Below are positions 1 through 7,468 of a stretch of 17,090 nucleotides of DNA, piece after piece. The stretch is from contig JAKAWN010000107.1 in the NCBI GenBank assembly GCA_021827245.1, forward strand, positions 1 through 17,090, read 5' to 3'. Under the pieces are notes generated by a model. That model saw only the letters and a program-made list of their open reading frames with translations. It made no database searches and was not told where the DNA came from. The stretch's first letter is position 1, and each line of letters starts with the position of its first letter. Both the position numbers and the translations under genes were made by a program. The stretch comes from Acidobacteriota bacterium (GTDB lineage Bacteria; Acidobacteriota; Terriglobia; UBA7540).

Positions 1-457
1 TCGCATAGAGGTGATCAACCGGAATATCGAAATATCCTTGAATCTGCCCCGCATGCAGATCGAGCGCCAGAATCCGGTTTGCCCCTGCCGAAGTCAGCAA
101 GTCGGCAATCAGCTTGGCTGAGATCGGCACGCGCGGACGGTCCTTCCGGTCCTGTCGCGCATACCCGTAATAGGGCATCACCGCCGTAATACGGTAAGCA
201 GAGGCGCGCCGCAGGGCGTCGAGAATGATCAGCAGCTCAACCAGATTCTCATTGACCGGCCGGCACGTCGGCTGGACGACAAAGACATCGGCTCCGCGGA
301 CGTTTTCGAGAATCTGAAGCCGTACTTCGCCGTCCGGAAAGCGGTCCACATTCATCCGCGCCAGAGGCACTCCCAAATGGTCGCAGATTTCTCTGGCCAG
401 TGCCGGATGAGCATTCCCGGTCAGGATTTTCAACGCGTGATGAATGCGATCAGCCAT
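1..457 (-). CDS. prs: Ribose-phosphate pyrophosphokinase (PRPP synthase), N-terminal part, cut by window edge
   Basis: Makes 5-phosphoribosyl 1-diphosphate from ribose 5-phosphate and ATP, the cytosolic precursor for purines, pyrimidines, His, Trp and NAD. I translated this strand by hand: 152 codons from the ATG at 457 to the window edge, about half of the usual ~315 residues. Visible family motifs are FPDGE at residues 40-44, [11 protein letters not shown] at 66-76, the ATP-binding stretch [11 protein letters not shown] at 95-105 and [12 protein letters not shown] at 132-143, which carries the conserved catalytic-region His135. The start is preceded by a purine-rich AGAAAAGGG stretch at Shine-Dalgarno distance. 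It lies 34 bases downstream of tRNA-Gln and in line with ispE, so it is probably co-transcribed with both. Identification is very secure; the C-terminal half cannot be judged. Confidence 0.97.
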   Translation of the reverse strand, partial: MADRIHHALKILTGNAHPALAREICDHLGVPLARMNVDRFPDGEVRLQILENVRGADVFVVQPTCRPVNENLVELLIILDALRRASAYRITAVMPYYGYARQDRKDRPRVPISAKLIADLLTSAGANRILALDLHAGQIQGYFDIPVDHLYA

Positions 458-491
458 CGCGTCTACCCTTTTCTCAAGAGGATTCCAAATC

Positions 492-565
492 TGGCTGGGA
501 GGCCTGGATTCGAACCAGGGTTCCATGCTCCAAAGGCATGTGTCCTACCACTGGACGACCTCCCA
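492..565 (-). tRNA. tRNA-Gln, anticodon UUG, CCA encoded
   Basis: Folds by eye into a complete cloverleaf of 74 nt. The acceptor stem is TGGGAGG/CCTCCCA, the D stem GTCC/GGAC, and the anticodon stem CATGC/GCATG with loop CTTTGGA, so the anticodon is TTG (UUG) reading CAA/CAG. The T arm is CCTGG-TTCGAAT-CCAGG. The discriminator is G, followed by an encoded CCA. It sits between ispE and prs on the same strand, an order also known in pseudomonads (established knowledge, recalled). It is probably processed out of the ispE-prs transcript, although a separate promoter in the 110-bp gap after ispE cannot be excluded. Confidence 0.97.
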
Positions 566-675
566 GCACCCTGACTCAAAGATAGAGCATAGCTCTGTTG
601 GATTTTCACTTCTGATCCTAACCTTATACCACGCCCGATGGGGGAACAACGACTGCGTGCCAGCCTGCCCCTCGA

Positions 676-1566
676 TCAAACGTAGAGGCGCCGCTGATAT
701 GCGGCACGAGAAAGGGTCCGAACCTTGTAAACCTTCCATCCTGCGGGCATCCGAGTGGCCACGCGATTCAATTGTTGGGCAGATTTAAAGACGGCGTAAA
801 GCGCTGAACCGCTACCCGTCAAGGAGGCTGTTTCGGCCCCGGCCCGGATAAGCTGGCTCTTGACCTTTGCCAGCTCAGGCCACCTTGCGAAAACGAACAT
901 CTCAAAGTCGTTTTCGGCCGGCCCCCATGCTTCAAGGGGAAAAGGTGGCCGCTTGCCCAAAACATTAATTGTACGGTTTTCCTTTTGCTCCGTCAATCGC
1001 AATCCAATTGCTGCGTAGGCTTCAGAGGTCGACACTGAAAAGCCAGGGAAGACAATCAGGCAGGGATGGGACGGAAGATCAGCAAGAGGGTAGACCTCTT
1101 CGCCGCGTCCACAGCCCAGTACACGGCCCCCGAAAAGGAAGAGAGGGACATCCGATCCAAGCCTGGAAGCCAATTCAAGCCGGGCCGGGAGCGCCAGGCG
1201 ATCACCCGTCAGACGTTCCAGGACCATCAGGGTGACGGCCGCGTCGCTGCTGCCTCCACCCAACCCGGCCCCCATGGGAATCCTCTTCTCGAGCCGAAGC
1301 CTGACCCCGCCTCTGAACCCGCTCGCCCTTTGCCAGAGTGCAGCCGCGAGGTAAACCAGGTTCTCCCGCTTCGAGGAGAGCCCTTGATGGTCACATTCCA
1401 GGTCGATGCCCTTTTGACGGGTGGAAACAGCAACTTCGAGGCGATCAGCGAGCCCCACCGTCTGGTAAACGGTTCGGATTTCGTGGTAGCCATCAGGCCG
1501 CTTGCCGAGGACCTTCAGTCCCAGGTTAATTTTGGCAAACGCGCGGGCTTGGACAGTCTTCGTCAA
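676..1566 (-). CDS. ispE: 4-diphosphocytidyl-2-C-methyl-D-erythritol kinase
   Basis: GHMP-family kinase that phosphorylates CDP-methylerythritol on the 2-hydroxyl in the MEP (non-mevalonate) isoprenoid pathway. At 296 aa it has normal family length. The N-terminus contains AKINLGLKV with Lys12 and KRPDGYHEI. The glycine-rich ATP loop PMGAGLGGGSSDAA is at residues 97-110, the presumed catalytic Asp139 is in RLGSDVPLFL, and the GHMP C-terminal motif LTGSGSALYAVF is near residue 250. The start is a TTG at 1566. The frame is closed by a stop 15 codons upstream with no ATG or GTG between, and the TTG aligns with where the family begins. No clear Shine-Dalgarno precedes it, so it may be translated after the TPR gene, whose stop lies 77 bases upstream. 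It is followed by tRNA-Gln and prs. Confidence 0.96.
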   Translation of the reverse strand: MTKTVQARAFAKINLGLKVLGKRPDGYHEIRTVYQTVGLADRLEVAVSTRQKGIDLECDHQGLSSKRENLVYLAAALWQRASGFRGGVRLRLEKRIPMGAGLGGGSSDAAVTLMVLERLTGDRLALPARLELASRLGSDVPLFLFGGRVLGCGRGEEVYPLADLPSHPCLIVFPGFSVSTSEAYAAIGLRLTEQKENRTINVLGKRPPFPLEAWGPAENDFEMFVFARWPELAKVKSQLIRAGAETASLTGSGSALYAVFKSAQQLNRVATRMPAGWKVYKVRTLSRAAYQRRLYV

Positions 1567-1643
1567 GGGATGCGGCAGGATGATATCGTCTTGATGGTTG
1601 AGAAAGGCTCAAACTGCAAGCTGATGCAAGCCGAACGCCGAGG

Positions 1644-3740
1644 TTAATTCTGGCCCACGGTAGATTCCTGCTGGCCAATCTGATGTTTCAGATGATTGAC
1701 CTGCTTGCGGAGCTTGGCAGCCTGTTCCGGGCCAAAGTCACTCGATATACCTTTGTGCGAGAATTCCAAAGCCCGTTCCCATTCGTGCAGTGCCTTCACC
1801 TTTTCACCCAGCGCCAGGTAGACGTACCCCAGGTGCATGCGAATGGTCGGGTCATTGGGAATCAGCTTGACGGCCTTTTCGAGCGGACCTTGAGCCATGT
1901 CGCTGCGTTTCATCTTGTAATAAGCCCAGCCCAGACTATCCAGGTAGGCCCCATTATTGGGTTCGATCTTGAGGGCGTCCTTGATGTACTTCACAGACTC
2001 TTCAAGCCGCACGCCACGGTCCGCCAGCATATACCCCAGATAGTTTGCGGCGGCATCATTCAAAGGATCCACCGCCAGGACCTTCCTAAACTGTTCTTCA
2101 GCCAGGTCGTACTTCTTCTCACGCTCATATACTGAACCCAGCATGAACCGCGCATACTCCTGGCCGTCCGGATCGTTGGTCATCGCAAGAGCTTTCTGGA
2201 TGGCCGCCTCGGCCTTGGGATAGAGTTTCGCCTGAGAGTAAATCTGCGCGATCGTCAGGTAGATGTCACGGTCATCGGGGCTCCCGGTCAGCATTTTCTT
2301 AAGCTGTGCTATGGCCTCGTTCCGATGCCCATCCAGTCCCAGCAAGGCGGCGCGCTGCATGAGCAGCTCGCGGTTGTGCGGGTACCTCTCGAGGGCGGCA
2401 TTGGCTTCCTGAAGCGCCTTGCGGTTTTGGTGGTTCATCTGATACGTTTCGACAATCAGAGATTCTCCTCGCGGCGCCTCGTCGTCCCCTAGAGCCACAA
2501 TGCGCTGGAAGGTCTGAATGGCTTTGGCGTAATCATCCTCGGAGCGATAGACCGTCCCCAAGCGTTGCAGGTAGACTGCGCGATTGTTGGCTTCAGCCGG
2601 GTTATACTTGCCGTCCGGCTTTTCGGTTTTTTTCAGCACCTCTTCGAGTAAGCTGATCGCCTTCTGCTCGTTGCCCAGAGTATGTTCCAGGATCGCTTCC
2701 TGATAAGGTATTTCAAGATTGTCTGGGGCAAGGCCCCGCGCCTGTTCCAACTCCTTCTGCGCTTCTGCAAAATTTCCCATTTCGCGATCGAGCTGGGCCA
2801 GCCGGACATAGGACATGGGAGACTGGGGATCCGACTTCACAATTTCCTGAAGCTGTGCGCGCGCTCCCTGCATTTTGCCCTGAGCCATCAACGCCTCGGC
2901 ATAGGCGCGGCGAATGTCTTCGCTGTCGGGCTCTCTTGCCAGAGCTTGCTGGAAAGAATCCTCGGCTTTGCTGTAATTACGATTCTGTGCGTAAGCGCTC
3001 CCCAGCAAATAGAGCAATGCCGGATCCATCTTGCCTTGAGGAATATTCTCGAGAAGGGAAATAATCTTCGTGTATTCGCCCTGGTCAAAATAGAGCTGGG
3101 TTAGATTGACCAACACTTGCCGCGAATCCGGATTCTCGGAAAGAACCTTCTCAAAGACAGCCTCGGCTTTCTGCGGTTCGTTGTTCGCCCTGTAAAGTCT
3201 GCCCAGCATTAACGCCGATTCCACATCGCCGGGGTCCAGGCGGTACACTGCTTCAAACTCGGTAATAGTCTTTTGAAGCATGTCACGCGAAGATGCGCCT
3301 GAACTTGAGCCACCCAGAGTGCTGAGATAAATATGAGCGAGCAGCCGGTGGGCATCCACGTCGTTTGGATTGATCTTCAGGACAGATTGCGCTTCACTGA
3401 TCGCATCCTGAATGCGGCTGACTCGCCAGTAAAGCCCGGCAAGCTGAACACGCAGGAAGAGTGACTCCGGGTCATCCCCAATAGCTTTCTTGTATTCGGA
3501 AATCGCCCGCTCCACGTAATCGCTGCTGTTGTACATGCCGGCCAAGTCCTTGTATCGCTGCGCCAGCATGTAATGGTAATAGGCTGCGGCGTGATCCGGG
3601 GTTGCCGCAGCCGGTTTTGCCGCACTTTCATTCTTGTCGGCCTTGCTCTGTGCCGGAGCCTGCATTCCGGCCACAGCCACGGCTGAAAACAGAAAAAGGC
3701 TGATCCCAGCCGCTCCAAATCTCATACATTTTTCCATCAT
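1644..3740 (-). CDS. Exported tetratricopeptide-repeat protein
   Basis: A protein of about 698 aa made almost entirely of TPR helical hairpins, at least a dozen by eye, with recurrent patterns such as A...YK.AI..DP and LG..Y...G....A...F. It probably acts as a protein-binding scaffold; partners are unknown. I start it at the ATG at 3740 (MMEKCMRFG...) because this gives a signal peptide: basic start, hydrophobic GISLFLFSAVAVAG, then a polar Ala/Gln/Lys linker. No lipobox Cys is seen. The frame stays open to an ATG at 3827, but a strong promoter lies inside that extension, which argues against it. Repeats begin near residue 55 and run to about 680. A TPR gene also lies near lolB-ispE-prs in pseudomonads (recalled), so the linkage to ispE may be old. 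The role is not established. Confidence 0.9.
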   Translation of the reverse strand: MMEKCMRFGAAGISLFLFSAVAVAGMQAPAQSKADKNESAAKPAAATPDHAAAYYHYMLAQRYKDLAGMYNSSDYVERAISEYKKAIGDDPESLFLRVQLAGLYWRVSRIQDAISEAQSVLKINPNDVDAHRLLAHIYLSTLGGSSSGASSRDMLQKTITEFEAVYRLDPGDVESALMLGRLYRANNEPQKAEAVFEKVLSENPDSRQVLVNLTQLYFDQGEYTKIISLLENIPQGKMDPALLYLLGSAYAQNRNYSKAEDSFQQALAREPDSEDIRRAYAEALMAQGKMQGARAQLQEIVKSDPQSPMSYVRLAQLDREMGNFAEAQKELEQARGLAPDNLEIPYQEAILEHTLGNEQKAISLLEEVLKKTEKPDGKYNPAEANNRAVYLQRLGTVYRSEDDYAKAIQTFQRIVALGDDEAPRGESLIVETYQMNHQNRKALQEANAALERYPHNRELLMQRAALLGLDGHRNEAIAQLKKMLTGSPDDRDIYLTIAQIYSQAKLYPKAEAAIQKALAMTNDPDGQEYARFMLGSVYEREKKYDLAEEQFRKVLAVDPLNDAAANYLGYMLADRGVRLEESVKYIKDALKIEPNNGAYLDSLGWAYYKMKRSDMAQGPLEKAVKLIPNDPTIRMHLGYVYLALGEKVKALHEWERALEFSHKGISSDFGPEQAAKLRKQVNHLKHQIGQQESTVGQN

Positions 3741-3774
3741 TTGCCTGCTTCGCCCTACTGCCAATCTCTCACGA

Positions 3775-3803
3775 ATTATCGCATACGGCCAATAGGGTGT
3801 CAA
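3775..3803 (-). promoter_or_regulatory. Sigma70-type promoter of the TPR-ispE-tRNA-prs unit
   Basis: On the minus strand TTGACA (3803-3798) and GATAAT (3780-3775) are separated by exactly 17 bp. The expected start of transcription is near 3768, leaving a 5' leader of about 28 nt before the ATG at 3740. The position supports the short start of the TPR gene. Confidence 0.75.
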
Positions 3804-3811
3804 AAGTTGGG

Positions 3812-3839
3812 CAGTGCTGCAGTGCACAGTGGCACAGTG
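3812..3839 (-). repeat. Four phased CACTG copies upstream of the TPR promoter
   Basis: On the plus strand CAGTG occurs at 3812, 3820, 3827 and 3835 (CACTG on the minus strand), spaced 8, 7 and 8 bp. The array begins about 9 bp upstream of the -35 box of the TPR promoter, where an activator or a tandem-site repressor could bind. It may equally be simple-sequence drift. Confidence 0.4.
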
Positions 3840-3952
3840 GTCCTCCGCCTGAACCTCGCTGCCCTCGTGTGGCCGGGGCCAGAATACTGGCGGGATTGTG
3901 CAGCGATCTCAATGGCTGATTGAAACAGGACGTGGCAAGAGACGGAAAGAAC

Positions 3953-5524
3953 TCACCCGACAGATGTCGTTGCCGACCCCTTGAATTCAATGTCCCTCAG
4001 GTCGTGGCCGGTCATTTCAGGGGGCAGAGGAATGCCCATAATACCCAGCAGGGTGGGTGAAATGTCCGCCAGTGCACCGCCCTCCCGCAGCTTGGGCGGG
4101 ATCTGCTCCGCAATCAGGATGAGCGGAACCGGATTCGTGGTGTGGGCAGTGTGCGGTCCACCCGTCTGAGGATCCACCATTAGTTCAGCATTGCCATGGT
4201 CGGCCGTGACGATCATCGCTCCGCCCTTGGCGCGCACGGCCTTTTCGATCTCACCCAGGCAGACATCGACCGTTTCCACCGCCTTGATGGCGGCTTCGAG
4301 CTTGCCGCTGTGGCCGACCATGTCGGCGTTGGCAAAATTGACGATAATAACGTCGCGACTACCCTCGTTGACGGCCTTGACCACCGCTTCCTTCACTCCG
4401 AGCGCACTCATTTCCGGCTGCAGGTCGTAGGTGGCCACTTTCGGTGAAGGAACCAGGATGCGATCCTCGCCCGGAAAAGCCTTTTCCACGCCGCCGTTGA
4501 AGAAGTACGTCACGTGCGCGTATTTTTCGGTCTCCGCCACGCGCAGATTCTTCAGTTTCATTTCTGCCATGACGGACGCAAGGATGTGGTTAAGCGACTG
4601 TGGCGGGAAAACGTAAGGCGTGGTAAATGTCTTGTCATAGCGCGTCATCGACAGATAATGCAGCTTCTCGGGATACCCGCGGCGGGGGAAAGCATCGAGG
4701 TCCGGGTGCGTCAGGGCGCGGGTCATCTGCCGGGCGCGGTCAGCACGGAAGTTGAAGAACATCACGGCGTCATCGCTGCGGATGGTCGCCGTTGGGTTAC
4801 CGTGTGAATCCGTGATGACGGTCGGCACCACAAATTCGTCAGTCACACCCTGGTTGTAGGAATTCTTGATGGCTGCGATGGGGTCATCCGACTTCACGCC
4901 TTCACCGTTCACGATTGCGTCATAAGCCTTTTGCGTGCGCTGCCAGCGATTGTCACGGTCCATCGCGTAGTAACGGCCCGAGATAGTGGCGATCCTGCCG
5001 ATATTGAATTCGCGCATCTGTTTCTGCAGAGCAGCGACATATTCAACCCCGTTCGTGGGTGGTGTATCACGGCCGTCAAGGAAAACGTGAACAAAAACTT
5101 CGCTCACATTGTTTTCACGGGCCATCTTCAGCAACGCGTAAAGGTGCCGCTGGTGTGAATGCACGCCACCGTCGCTGAGCAGACCCATAAAGTGCAGGCG
5201 CGTTTTGCGCCCCTGGTCCATCAATTCCAGCAACAAAGGCTTCTTGAAGAATTCGCCCGTCCGCAAGGCAGCGTCAATGCGCGTAATCTCCTGGTAGACA
5301 ACCCGCCCTGCACCGATATTCAGATGGCCCACCTCGGAATTGCCCATCAATCCATCGGGCAGCCCGACGTGTTCCCCGGAAGTGTAGATGAGGGTCCAGG
5401 GATACATTTTGAGCAATGCACTGTAGTTGGGCGTGTGCGCCAGCGCGATAGCATTATTCTCGCGCTCGGCACGATACCCCCAACCATCAAGGATAACGAG
5501 AACTACAGGTTTTGGTCTGTTCAT
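3953..5524 (-). CDS. gpmI: 2,3-bisphosphoglycerate-independent phosphoglycerate mutase
   Basis: Interconverts 3- and 2-phosphoglycerate in the cytosol through a phosphoserine enzyme, using two divalent metals. At 523 aa it matches the alkaline-phosphatase-superfamily iPGM length. The sequence shows the N-terminal metal motif VILDGWG with Asp13, the nucleophile Ser63 in [19 protein letters not shown], the substrate loop [40 protein letters not shown], and the C-terminal metal motifs [12 protein letters not shown] and ADHGNAE. All expected catalytic segments are present. The ATG at 5524 is preceded by a weak AAGAG. The start lies 6 bases past the stop of the four-helix-bundle gene and about 0.5 kb downstream of eno, so eno and gpmI probably shared a transcript before the small gene arrived. 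Confidence 0.97.
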   Translation of the reverse strand: MNRPKPVVLVILDGWGYRAERENNAIALAHTPNYSALLKMYPWTLIYTSGEHVGLPDGLMGNSEVGHLNIGAGRVVYQEITRIDAALRTGEFFKKPLLLELMDQGRKTRLHFMGLLSDGGVHSHQRHLYALLKMARENNVSEVFVHVFLDGRDTPPTNGVEYVAALQKQMREFNIGRIATISGRYYAMDRDNRWQRTQKAYDAIVNGEGVKSDDPIAAIKNSYNQGVTDEFVVPTVITDSHGNPTATIRSDDAVMFFNFRADRARQMTRALTHPDLDAFPRRGYPEKLHYLSMTRYDKTFTTPYVFPPQSLNHILASVMAEMKLKNLRVAETEKYAHVTYFFNGGVEKAFPGEDRILVPSPKVATYDLQPEMSALGVKEAVVKAVNEGSRDVIIVNFANADMVGHSGKLEAAIKAVETVDVCLGEIEKAVRAKGGAMIVTADHGNAELMVDPQTGGPHTAHTTNPVPLILIAEQIPPKLREGGALADISPTLLGIMGIPLPPEMTGHDLRDIEFKGSATTSVG

Positions 5525-5530
5525 AAGCTC

Positions 5531-5944
5531 TTAATAAGTAGTGATTTGGGATTGGGGGTCAGGGATTAGCGAGCGGGAATCTGTCTTGCGGCCTCGCGCC
5601 GATTGGACCAGACCATTAAGCATTCGTCCGATTTCCTCCACTCGCATCTTCAGCTTTGCAGACTCATCATCAGAAAGATAGCCGAGCCTCGATGCGATAA
5701 TGCCGTGCGATTCAAGCTCCATCAGCGAACCTCGGGAGATCAGCAAAAACTGAACGTATTCCTTGGTCGTCCCCCTCCCCCTGCCCTCAGCAATATTAGC
5801 GGGGATTGAAACTGCAGCCCTGCGGAACTGCGACGTCACCCCGAATTTCTCCTCGTCAGGGAAATGACGGGTCATTCGATAGACTTCCGTTGTAAGATCT
5901 AACGCCTTTTGCCAGACCCCCAGTTCCTTGTAATTCCTCACCAC
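5531..5944 (-). CDS. Four-helix-bundle protein of the S23 / 23S-rRNA intervening-sequence (IVP) family
   Basis: A 137-aa protein with the family signature: an N-terminal NYKELGVWQKALDL, then RRAAVSIPANIAEGRGR and EYVQFLLISRGSLMELES, then a helix ending in GRMLNGLV. Members form pentameric four-helix bundles with a basic surface. Relatives occur inside 23S rRNA intervening sequences and as Avd in diversity-generating retroelements, while most are stand-alone genes of unknown role. The start is GTG (5944 or 5941); no ATG is available before an upstream stop. The last 20 or so residues (SRSLIPDPQSQITTY) look out of place: they are read from flanking repeat DNA related to AATCCCTGA. It is inserted between eno and gpmI, 6 bases ahead of gpmI. 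No reverse transcriptase or template repeat is nearby, so a retroelement role is unlikely. Confidence 0.9.
   Translation of the reverse strand: MVRNYKELGVWQKALDLTTEVYRMTRHFPDEEKFGVTSQFRRAAVSIPANIAEGRGRGTTKEYVQFLLISRGSLMELESHGIIASRLGYLSDDESAKLKMRVEEIGRMLNGLVQSARGRKTDSRSLIPDPQSQITTY
5560..5569. repeat. Left copy of short inverted repeat around the four-helix-bundle gene
   Basis: CAGGGATTAG, the exact reverse complement of CTAATCCCTG at 6013-6022. It lies in a G-rich degenerate stretch (5545-5570) that also encodes the gene's C-terminal tail. Confidence 0.55.
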
Positions 5945-6012
5945 AGAGTCCGAATCAAATTCCTGAAAATTCGACCGCTATCCGACTTCCCTGATCCCTA
6001 ATTTCCTCCTGC

Positions 6013-6022
6013 CTAATCCCTG
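6013..6022. repeat. Right copy of short inverted repeat around the four-helix-bundle gene
   Basis: CTAATCCCTG, complementary in reverse to 5560-5569. A second, related unit CTGATCCCTAAT is at 5991-6002. Together they form a degenerate TCCCTAAT-rich patch between the stop of eno and the start of the small gene. Confidence 0.55.
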
Positions 6023-6031
6023 CCTTTCCCG

Positions 6032-7315
<1,284 letters not shown>

Positions 7316-7468
7316 TCAAGTTTCTCCTTTGCTGAATATCAAAACTAGCCATTTTAACATAGACGCGCTCAAACACTGTGACCTGCGACACACGGCCCCA
7401 AACAAGAGGGAACTGCCGGGCCCTTGCCTCGGGGTCACGAATAGCGGAATAATGTCTTACGAATTCTC

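Noticed and set aside
444..788. Open frame running through tRNA-Gln and the end of ispE
   Set aside because: It translates a tRNA gene and the antisense of ispE; not a real gene.
1066..1647. Plus-strand open frame opposite ispE
   Set aside because: Covers the conserved GHMP motifs in antisense; no independent support.
3741..3827. N-terminal extension of the TPR protein to the ATG at 3827
   Set aside because: The predicted promoter (3803-3775) and start site (about 3768) lie inside it, and the ATG at 3740 gives a proper signal peptide.
5531..5944. Diversity-generating retroelement, because Avd is a relative of the four-helix-bundle protein
   Set aside because: No reverse transcriptase, template repeat or variable repeat is visible in the window.
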